DNA of 36,553 bases from Candidatus Gemmiger excrementigallinarum (GTDB lineage: Bacteria; Bacillota; Clostridia; Oscillospirales; Ruminococcaceae): assembly GCA_019116445.1 (NCBI GenBank), contig DXBP01000001.1, forward strand, positions 1 through 36,553, written 5' to 3'. Position numbers and translations under genes: made by a program. Under the pieces are notes generated by a model. That model was given only the letters and a program-made list of their open reading frames with translations. It did no database searches and had not been told where the DNA came from. Of the stretch, positions 17,826-25,449 are shown one piece after another; within the stretch, counting starts at the first letter, position 1, and every line of letters begins with the position of its first letter.

Positions 17826-18924
17826 TTATCTGATCGTCGGCGCCGGCCTGTTCGGCGCGGTATTTGCCCACGAGGCAACGGCAGCCGGCAAGCGCTGCCT
17901 GGTCATCGACAAGCGGGACCACATCGCCGGCAACATTTATACCGAGGACATCGAAGGCATCGCCGTGCACCGGTATGGTGCACACATCTTCCACACCAAC
18001 AACAAGGAAGTGTGGGACTATGTCAACCGTTTCGCGACCTTCAACCGGTATACCAACTCTCCGGTGGCCAACTATAAGGGCGAGCTGTACAATATGCCCT
18101 TCAACATGAACACCTTCAGCAAGATGTGGGGCGTCATCACCCCTGCGGAAGCCCAGGCCAAAATCGAGGAGCAGCGCGCCGCCCATTACACCGAGCATCC
18201 CCAAAACCTGGAAGAACAGGCCATCAATCTGGTGGGCCAGGATATTTACGAGAAGCTCATCAAGGGCTACACCGAAAAGCAGTGGGGACGTCCCTGCACG
18301 GCACTGCCGGCGTTCATCATCAAGCGCCTGCCGGTGCGTTTCACCTTTGACAACAACTATTTCAATGCGCTGTACCAGGGCATTCCCAACGAGGGGTATA
18401 CGGCGCTGGTGGCCAACCTGCTGGATGGCATCGAGGTGCGCCTGAACACCGACTACCTGGCTGACCGTGAGGCACTGGACACGCTGGCAAAGAAGGTCGT
18501 TTATACCGGCCCCATCGATGCTTACTTCGACTACAAGCTGGGGGCACTGCAGTATCGCAGCGTCCGATTTGAAACCGAAACGCTGGATATGCCCAACTAC
18601 CAGGGCAATGCGGTCATCAACTATACCGATGCCGAAACGCCCTACACCCGCATCATCGAGCACAAGCATTTTGTATTCGGCTCCACCGAGCCGGGCACCA
18701 AGACGGTCATCAGCCGGGAATATTCCGCCGAGTGGAAACCCGGCGACGAACCCTACTACCCGGTCAACGACGAGGAAAACGGCGCCCTGTATGCACGGTA
18801 TAAGGAGCTGGCGGACGCTCAGCCCAATGTGCTGTTCGGCGGCCGCCTGGGCGAATACAAATACTATGATATGGACCGCGTCATTGAGGTGGCGCTGGAC
18901 CGCGTGCGGGCTGAACTGGCCTGA
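17818..18924 (+). CDS. glf: UDP-galactopyranose mutase
   Basis: A flavoenzyme of 368 residues that converts UDP-galactopyranose to UDP-galactofuranose. The N-terminal dinucleotide-binding fold reads YDYLIVGAGLFGAVFAHEA. The signature YGAHIFHTNNKEVWDYVNRF follows, and later GYTEKQWGRPCTALPAFIIK and the conserved QYRSVRFETE and YTRIIEHKHF blocks are present. Length and order match bacterial Glf. ATG 17818 has aggagg nine bases upstream and overlaps the preceding gene. It is the last gene of the operon before a terminator. Its presence implies that the glycan made here contains galactofuranose; a dedicated galactofuranosyltransferase is not recognisable. Confidence 0.96.
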   Translation: MYDYLIVGAGLFGAVFAHEATAAGKRCLVIDKRDHIAGNIYTEDIEGIAVHRYGAHIFHTNNKEVWDYVNRFATFNRYTNSPVANYKGELYNMPFNMNTFSKMWGVITPAEAQAKIEEQRAAHYTEHPQNLEEQAINLVGQDIYEKLIKGYTEKQWGRPCTALPAFIIKRLPVRFTFDNNYFNALYQGIPNEGYTALVANLLDGIEVRLNTDYLADREALDTLAKKVVYTGPIDAYFDYKLGALQYRSVRFETETLDMPNYQGNAVINYTDAETPYTRIIEHKHFVFGSTEPGTKTVISREYSAEWKPGDEPYYPVNDEENGALYARYKELADAQPNVLFGGRLGEYKYYDMDRVIEVALDRVRAELA

Positions 18925-18927
18925 TGC

Positions 18928-18973
18928 AAAAAATACCGCAGAGCCGCTGCAGGGCGGACCTGCGGTATTTTTG
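18928..18973 (+). terminator. Terminator of the glycan operon
   Basis: AAAATACCGCAG pairs with CTGCGGTATTTTT across a GC-rich loop, directly after the glf stop codon. The A-tract and T-tract allow activity in both directions. Confidence 0.85.
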
Positions 18974-18997
18974 ATGGTTGGGGCCGGGGGTGCCGCC

Positions 18998-19026
18998 TTG
19001 CTTTTTGGGCGGTGATAAGCTATAAT
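18998..19026 (+). promoter_or_regulatory. Promoter of the rpe-rnf operon
   Basis: TTGCTT (18998-19003), 17 bases, TATAAT (19021-19026), about 70 bases upstream of rpe. Confidence 0.75.
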
Positions 19027-19098
19027 AATCTAATATATCGCTGTGCGGCGTGATCGCACAGGGGATTGTGGGAATGATAGATAGAGGGAGAACCGAAT

Positions 19099-19755
19099 AT
19101 GACCAAAATTGCCGCGTCGATCCTGTCGGCGGACTTTGCCAACCTGCAGCACGACTGTACCCGTCTGCTGCAGGAGGGGGTCGATCTTTTGCATTTTGAC
19201 GTAATGGATGGCCACTTTGTGCCCAATATCAGCTATGGCGCGCCGGTGCTGCAATGCCTGCATAAGGCGCTGCCCGACGCCTATTACGATGTACACCTGA
19301 TGATCAGCGACCCGGCCCGGTATGCGGCGGATTTCGCCAAAGCAGGCGCCGGTCTGATCACCTTCCATCTGGAAGCGGTGCCCGATACGGCAGAGGAAGT
19401 GATTGCCGCCATCCGGGCTACCGGCTGCCAGGTCGGCATCAGCATCCGCCCCGGCACCCCGGTGGAGGCCGTGTTCCCGTATCTGGGTGTGGTGGATCTG
19501 ATCCTCGTCATGAGCGTGGAACCCGGCTTTGGCGGGCAGAAGTTCCTGCCCGGCACCCCCGGACGTCTGGCCGCCCTGGATGCCGAGCGCAAACGCCGCG
19601 GCTGCACCACCTTGTTGGAGGTGGACGGCGGCATCAATGGGGAAACCGGCCCCCTGTGTGTACAGGCCGGTGCTGACTGGCTGGTGGCCGGCAGCTCGCT
19701 GTTCCATGCCGAGGACCCGGCTGCCATGGTACGCCTGCTCCACGGACAAGCCTGA
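19099..19755 (+). CDS. rpe: Ribulose-phosphate 3-epimerase
   Basis: A TIM-barrel enzyme of 218 residues that interconverts ribulose 5-phosphate and xylulose 5-phosphate in the pentose phosphate pathway. Family landmarks are IAASILSADFANL at the start, LHFDVMDGHFVPN with metal-binding His/Asp, YDVHLMISDPARY, LILVMSVEPGFGGQKFLP, and the phosphate-binding EVDGGIN and GADWLVAGSSLF. All expected catalytic residues appear present. A gaggga RBS precedes ATG 19099. It heads an operon whose next gene, 26 bases on, is RnfD-like. Confidence 0.96.
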   Translation: MTKIAASILSADFANLQHDCTRLLQEGVDLLHFDVMDGHFVPNISYGAPVLQCLHKALPDAYYDVHLMISDPARYAADFAKAGAGLITFHLEAVPDTAEEVIAAIRATGCQVGISIRPGTPVEAVFPYLGVVDLILVMSVEPGFGGQKFLPGTPGRLAALDAERKRRGCTTLLEVDGGINGETGPLCVQAGADWLVAGSSLFHAEDPAAMVRLLHGQA

Positions 19756-19781
19756 ACGAACCAAAGGAGACACCAAACCCC

Positions 19782-20801
19782 ATGCCCAATCGTATGAAAA
19801 TTGAACGCAGCGAAAATTACGACTATTATCGTGATCTGCTGTGGTGTTCCATTCCGCTGATCGGAATGTCCTGGTACTATTACGGACTGCGCCCGGTCCT
19901 GCTGCTGCTGACCGGACTGCTGGTGGCCTATCTGTGTGACTGCGCCCTGGCGCCGCTGCACGGTGCGGGGTATCATCCCCATGAACCTTCCAGCGAATGT
20001 TTTGCCGCCCTGATCGTGCTGATGATGCCGGCCACCGTGCCCTATGCGGTGGTGGTTGCGGCGGTGATCGCGGCGGTGCTGGTAAAAGAAGCCTTCGGCG
20101 GGGAAGGGCACTATCCCTTCCACCCGGCGGCGGTGGGCATGGCGGTGGCCGGTATTTCCTGGCCGGATTCCGTGTATCGTTACCCGGCACCGGGGAACTG
20201 GCTGCCGGTATTCGGTGCAAGCGACGGTGCCCTGGTAGAAGGCATGAATGCCACGCTGCGCAACGGCGGTCTGCCCAGTGACAGTACCATGAATCTGCTC
20301 ACCGGCAATGTGTCCGGCGGGTTGGGCATTACGGCGGCGCTGGTGGTAATGGCCTGCGGCCTGTTTTTGCTGGTCCGTGGCCATGTAAAACTGTCGGTGC
20401 TGGTGCCGTTTTTGCTCTTCTGCATCGGCTTGCCCTGGCTGCTGCCGCAGCTCAGCGAGCTGCCGATGTTCAGCTGGCCCTGGGAATTCGTGCGCCAGCG
20501 CATCTATCTGGAAAAATATGTCATTCTCTCGGGCACGGTGCTGTTCGGCGGCCTGTTCCTGATCTGTGAGCCTGTTACAATGCCCAACCGTACCAGCAGC
20601 CGCATTTTGTACGGCACGGCGCTGGGTATTGCGACCCATGCTTTCCGGGTATTCAGCCCTTACGAGAGCGCAGCCTGCTTTGCGCTGCTCATTGTGGGTG
20701 CCATTCCCGAATGGCTGGATCTGGTCAGCCACCGCACCGAACGCATCCGCTTTATGAGGAAGGAGGAACGGCGCCTTGCCCAATTCACAAAACCGGAATA
20801 A
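19782..20801 (+). CDS. RnfD/NqrB-like membrane protein with altered flavin-site context
   Basis: An integral membrane protein of 339 residues with about nine hydrophobic segments. The RnfD family is recognisable from GEGHYPFHPAAVGMA (usual GxNPFNPA-like block), LLTGNVSGGLGITAALVVMA (usual FLGNxGGSxGE block) and the C-terminal ICEPVTMPNRTSSRILYG. In RnfD/NqrB a threonine in an S/T-G-A-T-P-L context carries covalent FMN. Here the best-placed segment reads MNATLR (Thr about 158), so the threonine may be kept but its surroundings are changed. The gene overlaps the following RnfE-like gene by 26 bases. Without RnfB, RnfC and RnfG next to it, a normal Rnf role is uncertain. Confidence 0.8.
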   Translation: MPNRMKIERSENYDYYRDLLWCSIPLIGMSWYYYGLRPVLLLLTGLLVAYLCDCALAPLHGAGYHPHEPSSECFAALIVLMMPATVPYAVVVAAVIAAVLVKEAFGGEGHYPFHPAAVGMAVAGISWPDSVYRYPAPGNWLPVFGASDGALVEGMNATLRNGGLPSDSTMNLLTGNVSGGLGITAALVVMACGLFLLVRGHVKLSVLVPFLLFCIGLPWLLPQLSELPMFSWPWEFVRQRIYLEKYVILSGTVLFGGLFLICEPVTMPNRTSSRILYGTALGIATHAFRVFSPYESAACFALLIVGAIPEWLDLVSHRTERIRFMRKEERRLAQFTKPE

Positions 20802-22074
20802 CCGCCGTAAGCGGGAAGAACATTCCGAAACGCTGATCATTCCCCATATCACCAAAGAAATGCTGGAGAAAGCACGTGAGATGGCGGCGCAGGGCGCTTC
20901 CCGTGCCGAGATCGAACAGGCTATCGCCCAGATGCAGGGCACCGCGCTGCCGCATACCGAACCGGCTGCCCAGCCCAAACCCCAGGCGGAACCCGATGCC
21001 CACCGCATCATCCCCACCAGCCGCAAGCGCCTCACGGATGAAGAACGCAAAGCGATGCTGGAACAGATGCGTCAGGAACAGGAGCGCCGGGAAGCAGAAC
21101 GCCGGGAGGAGGCCACCCGCCGCACCACCCGTCCGGCCTGGCATTTCCCGGCAGCGAAACCCGCAGCCCCGGTGGAACCGCGCCCGGCTCCGAAACCGGA
21201 GAAAACGGCGGAACCCCGTGCCGATGCCACGATTCAGATGCCTGCCGCGCAGCCTGCCCGGCAGCCTGAACCCCAGGAAGAACCCACCCGCACCATGGAA
21301 CCGGTGCGCCCGGAGCCGGAAAAAGCGGCAGAGCCGGCGGCACAGCCGGTCAAACCGAAGGCGGCTCCCCAGGAACCCCAGCCGGCCCCCGCGCCCAAGC
21401 GCCACGCCGGTTTGCTGCGCAGCCGGGCCGAGGCGGAATCCGATCTGAATGAAAAGATCCGCAGCGATCATATCTGGCTTTCCAACCCCGTGATGGTGCG
21501 CGGGCTGGGCCTGGCCCCGGTGGTGGGCGCCGCCCTGGATGGCGAACGCGCCCTGATCCTCTGTGTGGCCAGCCTGCTGCTGATCACCTTCACCCGGGTG
21601 TTGGCGGTCGCGGTGTGCCATATCTCCAAAAACCGCTTCCGTCCCATCATTTACTGCTACGCCGCTGCGCTGCTGTATATCCCCGTGTACATTCTGCTCT
21701 ACGAACTGTTTGGCAACGACCTGACCATGCTGGGCATCTATCTGCCGATCCTCATTGTGGAACCGGCCATCGTCAAGCGGATGGAATTCACCGAACTGGA
21801 ACCCATTGGGGATGCCTGGCGGCACGGCTTCAACAACGGCCTGGGTATGTGCGTGGCACTGCTCATTGTGGGCTGCCTGCGTGAGTTCCTGGCCTCCGGT
21901 ACGGTGTTCGGCCACGTGGTGCTCCACGCCGCCCTGCTTCCGTTGGCAGCACAGCCTGCGGGTGGTTTTGTACTGGTAGGTATCATCGCCGCGGTCTGGT
22001 GTGCGGTGGTCAATGCCTACACCGAATATAAGCGGGAGGAGGTGCGTCGCCTGTATGCCGGCCGTAAACATTGA
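20776..22074 (+). CDS. RnfE-like membrane protein with long disordered N-terminal extension and no cluster cysteines
   Basis: A protein of 432 residues from a TTG start with aggagg upstream. Residues 1-230 are not part of RnfE: a helix-prone segment (MLEKAREMAAQGASRAEIEQ), a highly charged helix (about 85-115) and a Pro/Ala/Glu-rich linker. The C-terminal 200 residues are an RnfE/NqrD membrane domain with about six helices, aligning from SNPVMVRGLGLAPVVGA through IYLPILIVEPAIVKRMEF to NNGLGMCVALLIVGCLREF. In canonical RnfE the GLCP and TNC cysteines help hold an intramembrane [2Fe-2S] cluster; here these positions are Ala 247 and Ala 331. It overlaps both neighbours, so the three rnf-like genes are probably co-translated. 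Membership of the Rnf/Nqr family is clear; the function is not. Confidence 0.8.
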   Translation: MPNSQNRNNRRKREEHSETLIIPHITKEMLEKAREMAAQGASRAEIEQAIAQMQGTALPHTEPAAQPKPQAEPDAHRIIPTSRKRLTDEERKAMLEQMRQEQERREAERREEATRRTTRPAWHFPAAKPAAPVEPRPAPKPEKTAEPRADATIQMPAAQPARQPEPQEEPTRTMEPVRPEPEKAAEPAAQPVKPKAAPQEPQPAPAPKRHAGLLRSRAEAESDLNEKIRSDHIWLSNPVMVRGLGLAPVVGAALDGERALILCVASLLLITFTRVLAVAVCHISKNRFRPIIYCYAAALLYIPVYILLYELFGNDLTMLGIYLPILIVEPAIVKRMEFTELEPIGDAWRHGFNNGLGMCVALLIVGCLREFLASGTVFGHVVLHAALLPLAAQPAGGFVLVGIIAAVWCAVVNAYTEYKREEVRRLYAGRKH

Positions 22075-22708
22075 GTTTGTCCCCCTGATGCGCGGTGTGC
22101 TGGAATTTATCAGCTATATGGGCCTTGCCATCTTCGCGGAAAACGTCATCCTGGCCCGCGCCCTGGGCGTCACCCGCCTGCTGAAACTCGTTCCCGACCA
22201 CAAAGCCCAGGTCTGGGATTTCAGCATTCCGTTCCTTATGGTAATGGGCTTTTCCGCGCCGCTGGGATGGGCGGTGCACAATCTGTTTTTCCCCTGGCTG
22301 CGCGGCTATCTGCCCGAATGGCTGCCGGCATCGGCGCTGCGTCCGCTGGTGTATCTGACCTGCGGATCGGCAGCGATGATCATTACCTGGCTTCTGCTGT
22401 TCCTGCTGCCGCGGCGCCAGCGTCAGGCCTGCCAGGCACAGATCACCCTGGGCGGCTGCAGCACCGCAGTGCTGGGTACCCTGTTGATCTGCGCCAACCA
22501 GAACTATACCATGATGCAGAGCATTGCGTTCGGAATTGGCAGCGGACTGGGTTATGTGTTCATCATCTTTATTGTGCGGGAGGGCCGTCGCCGTCTGCGC
22601 AGTAAAGATGTGCCCGCCATCTTCCAGGGATTGCCCAGTTCTTTGATCTACATCGGCATCCTGTCCCTGGCAATTTACGGTCTGGTGGGCCATGCCGTTG
22701 TCTTGTAG
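22055..22708 (+). CDS. RnfA-like membrane protein lacking cluster cysteines
   Basis: A membrane protein of 217 residues with six hydrophobic segments. The RnfA/NqrE family is recognised by FAENVILARALGV (usual VNNxVLxxxLGLCP), CSTAVLGTLL (usual TTNCAVLG), QSIAFGIGSGLGYVF and the closing DVPAIFQGLPSSLIYIGILS. The two cysteine positions expected to bind half of the intramembrane [2Fe-2S] cluster read Thr 40 and Thr 137; one Cys (135) lies two residues away from the second. ATG 22055 sits 20 bases inside the RnfE-like gene, after a gggaggagg site. Hydrophobic topology is intact, so it looks like a maintained protein and not a decaying one. Confidence 0.8.
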   Translation: MPAVNIEFVPLMRGVLEFISYMGLAIFAENVILARALGVTRLLKLVPDHKAQVWDFSIPFLMVMGFSAPLGWAVHNLFFPWLRGYLPEWLPASALRPLVYLTCGSAAMIITWLLLFLLPRRQRQACQAQITLGGCSTAVLGTLLICANQNYTMMQSIAFGIGSGLGYVFIIFIVREGRRRLRSKDVPAIFQGLPSSLIYIGILSLAIYGLVGHAVVL

Positions 22709-22728
22709 TTTTGTAGGAGGCTTTTTGT

Positions 22729-24015
22729 ATGGCACTTCCATGCTTTGTGGCTGCGGATATTCTTCTTCCGTCTGCCGGTACGCCGCTGGACCCCTGGGCC
22801 TGCATTGCCGTTGATCAGTTCACTTCCCAACCGGAGTACTGGCAGCGCGCCGAGGAACTGGCCAAGGACCACCCCAGTACGCTGCACATCGTTTTGCCGG
22901 AAGCCTACCTGGGCACCCCCCAGGAGGAGCAGCGCCTGCAGGATATCCGGGATACGATGGAACGCTACCGCACCCAGGTGCTTACGCGCCAGGTGCACGG
23001 GTATGTTTATGTGGAGCGCACCCAGATGGACGGCAGCATCCGGCAGGGCCTGATCGGTGCCGTGGACCTGGAAGCCTACGATTACACACCCGGCAGCCAT
23101 ACCGCCATCCGCCCCAGCGAGAAAACCGTGGTGGAGCGGATTCCGCCGCGGCTGAAAGTCCGCCGCGGGGCGCTGTTGGAAACACCCCACGTGATGATGC
23201 TGGCCGATGACCCCGAAAAGACGCTGATCGAGCCGGTAGGGGACTGCAAGGCGGAACTGCCTCTTCTGTACGATGGGAACCTGATGCTGGGGGGCGGGCA
23301 TCTGCGCGGCTGGGCCGTGGAGGACCCGGCGCTGATCGCCCGGATCGATGGGGCGCTGGCTGCCCTGGCGGATCCCAAAGCCTTTGCCCGGCGCTGGCCG
23401 GCAGTGGCAGGGCAGACGCCCATGGTGCTGGCCGTGGGGGACGGCAACCACAGCCTGGCTACGGCCAAGGCCTACTGGGAGGAACTGAAACCCACCCTGA
23501 CCGATGAACAGAAGCAGAATCACCCGGCGCGCTGGTGCCTGGCAGAAGTCTGCAACGTCCATAGCCCGGCCATCGAGATCGAACCCATCCATCGGGTGGT
23601 ATTCGGTGTTACAGCCAAAGAATTGTATGAAGATCTGGACCGCTGGGACAAGGCACAGGGCTCTTGCACCACGCCGTCCGGCCAGCGTTTCCGCCTGGCG
23701 GACCGGCAGGGGGAAGTGGCCGTGGCACTGGAAAATCCCCCGGCCCCGCTGACGGTGGGCAGTATCGAGGCCTTCCTGGCTGAATGGCTGCCCCGGCACC
23801 CCCAGGCCAGTGTGGATTACATCCACGGTGCATCCACGGCAATGGCACTGGCAGCCCGTCCCGACCGCCCGGCAGCGGCCATTCTGCTGCCGGATTTCGA
23901 CAAAGCGGATCTCTTCCGCGGCGTAGTGCTGGGCGGTGTGCTGCCGCGCAAGACTTTCAGCATGGGTCATGCCGAGGAAAAACGTTATTACAATGAGTGC
24001 CGAGTGATCGGTTAA
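22729..24015 (+). CDS. DUF1015 family protein
   Basis: A soluble protein of 428 residues. Recognisable DUF1015 blocks are DPWACIAVDQFTSQPEYW near the start, RGALLETPHVMMLADDPE, the highly conserved MVLAVGDGNHSLATAKAYWE (about residue 235-255), CNVHSPAIEIEPIHRVVFG and the C-terminal KTFSMGHAEEKRYYNECR. The biochemical role of the family is not firmly established. The gene follows the RnfA-like gene by 20 bases with a taggagg RBS and is part of the same operon. Confidence 0.88.
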   Translation: MALPCFVAADILLPSAGTPLDPWACIAVDQFTSQPEYWQRAEELAKDHPSTLHIVLPEAYLGTPQEEQRLQDIRDTMERYRTQVLTRQVHGYVYVERTQMDGSIRQGLIGAVDLEAYDYTPGSHTAIRPSEKTVVERIPPRLKVRRGALLETPHVMMLADDPEKTLIEPVGDCKAELPLLYDGNLMLGGGHLRGWAVEDPALIARIDGALAALADPKAFARRWPAVAGQTPMVLAVGDGNHSLATAKAYWEELKPTLTDEQKQNHPARWCLAEVCNVHSPAIEIEPIHRVVFGVTAKELYEDLDRWDKAQGSCTTPSGQRFRLADRQGEVAVALENPPAPLTVGSIEAFLAEWLPRHPQASVDYIHGASTAMALAARPDRPAAAILLPDFDKADLFRGVVLGGVLPRKTFSMGHAEEKRYYNECRVIG

Positions 24016-24032
24016 AGAAAATCAGGTGAAGT

Positions 24033-24578
24033 ATGGAAAAGACTGCACAAAATCCGTCCGGCGCACCGCGCCGCCGTCGCCGCCGCCGCGGTTCCGGCAC
24101 AGGTGCTTCCCAGAACGCGCAGGCACAGGCTTCTGCTGCCCGTGAAGGCGGTAAGGCAGCCCAGCCCGCCGCCAAGGAGAAAGCACCCCGGCAGCAGCCG
24201 CCCCGCAAAGAAAACAAGGAAGCCGCCCCGGCTACCCCGGCGCCCCGCGGACGCCATCGGGGGGCACAGCAGGCGGAACCCGCGGCCCCGGCCCAGCCCT
24301 CCGGACGCCGCAGCCGTGGCAACAGCGGCAATAACAGCAGCCAGCAGGCACCGGCCCGGGAGCAGAACCATTCTCCGAAGTCCTCCACCCGGGCGGCCCG
24401 CGCCCAGCGCCGTGCTGCCGAGGAGGACCCGGGTCTGGAACTTATCACCCGCCGTCCGCCCAAACAGAAGTTTGCCAACTTTGAGGAATACCTGGCGGCC
24501 CACGGCGGCATGACGGTACCGCTGCCCGATGACGGCCCGGCAACAGCCGGGCAGGCAGCCGACGGAGCAGCCGAATGA
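24033..24578 (+). CDS. Arg/Ala/Pro/Gln-rich intrinsically disordered protein
   Basis: Not assigned to a known family. The 181-residue product begins MEKTAQNPSGAPRRRRRRRG, with seven arginines in a row, and continues as a very basic low-complexity chain rich in Ala, Pro, Gln and Lys/Arg. A short ordered-looking segment lies near the end (GLELITRRPPKQKFANFEEY, LAAHGG). Such composition suggests binding to nucleic acid or the ribosome; the operon partner is a 23S rRNA methyltransferase whose start codon overlaps this stop (ATGA). That link is inference. It has a weak RBS and lies 17 bases after DUF1015. Continuous frame and coupling on both sides argue that it is real. Confidence 0.72.
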   Translation: MEKTAQNPSGAPRRRRRRRGSGTGASQNAQAQASAAREGGKAAQPAAKEKAPRQQPPRKENKEAAPATPAPRGRHRGAQQAEPAAPAQPSGRRSRGNSGNNSSQQAPAREQNHSPKSSTRAARAQRRAAEEDPGLELITRRPPKQKFANFEEYLAAHGGMTVPLPDDGPATAGQAADGAAE

Positions 24579-25390
24579 CCCCCGCCCTGGCGGCGGCGTT
24601 GCGCTGCCCGGTCTGCGGAGGGCCGCTGTTGCTGGTAGGGCGCAGCCTGCGCTGCCCCAAAGCCCACAGCTTTGACCTGGCCAAGGAGGGCTATGCCAAC
24701 CTGCTGGCTATCCAGAAAAAGCACGCCGCCGACCCCGGCGACGGAAAGGAAATGGTCCGTGCCCGCCGCGCTTTTCTTTCGGCGGGGCATTACGACCCGC
24801 TGATGCAGGCGCTGGCGGAACTTTGTGCCGCGCTGCCTCATGGGCATATTGTGGATGCCGGCTGTGGGGAAGGCAGTTACGACCGCTGCCTGCAGGACCG
24901 GCTGACGGATGCACAGATCGTGGGATTCGACCTTTCCAAGGAAGCGGTCCGTCTGGCAGCCAAACGGGTGCCCGAAGGGGCGTTCTGCGTTGGGGGCAGC
25001 TTCAGCGCCCCGGTGCGGGATGGCTGGGCGGATCTGCTGCTGAATATCTTCTCTCCCTTTGCGGGGGTGGAGTTCCGGCGGATGCTGCGCCCGGGCGGCC
25101 ATTTGATCTATGCGGTGCCCACGGCCCGGCATCTCTATGGCCTCAAGGAAGTGCTCTACGCCACGCCCTATGAAAACGAGGTCAAAGAAACTACCTACGA
25201 AGGCTTTGCCTTTGTGGAGGAGCGGGAAGCCGCCGCTACCCTGACGCTGGCAGGGGAGAGTGTACAGCAGCTGTTTGCTATGACGCCCTATTACTGGAAC
25301 ACCCCCGCTGACGGTGCCGCGCGGCTGGCCCACTGCCAGAGCCTGACCACCGAGATCGGGTTCCGCTACCTGGTTTACCGCAAAATCTGA
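24575..25390 (+). CDS. rlmA: 23S rRNA (guanine-N1)-methyltransferase, RlmA-type
   Basis: A methyltransferase of 271 residues. The N-terminal zinc-binding module has the Cys/His pattern of RlmA (LRCPVCGGPLLL then LRCPKAHSFDLAKEGYANLL). The SAM-binding fold follows with motif I VDAGCGEGSYDRCL at about residue 92 and DLSKEAVRLAAKR after it. RlmA enzymes methylate a guanine in helix 35 of 23S rRNA (G745 or G748 type); which one applies here cannot be told. The gene overlaps the preceding stop by four bases and ends the operon before a strong terminator. Confidence 0.88.
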   Translation: MTPALAAALRCPVCGGPLLLVGRSLRCPKAHSFDLAKEGYANLLAIQKKHAADPGDGKEMVRARRAFLSAGHYDPLMQALAELCAALPHGHIVDAGCGEGSYDRCLQDRLTDAQIVGFDLSKEAVRLAAKRVPEGAFCVGGSFSAPVRDGWADLLLNIFSPFAGVEFRRMLRPGGHLIYAVPTARHLYGLKEVLYATPYENEVKETTYEGFAFVEEREAAATLTLAGESVQQLFAMTPYYWNTPADGAARLAHCQSLTTEIGFRYLVYRKI

Positions 25391-25398
25391 TATGAATC

Positions 25399-25435
25399 AA
25401 AAACCGCCCCCTGCCATGCGGCAGGGGGCGGTTTT
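25399..25435. terminator. Bidirectional terminator between rlmA and the 105-residue protein gene
   Basis: A perfect stem AAAACCGCCCCCTGCC / GGCAGGGGGCGGTTTT with a short loop lies between two convergent genes. Confidence 0.9.
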
Positions 25436-25449
25436 GCATCGACAGCAAG

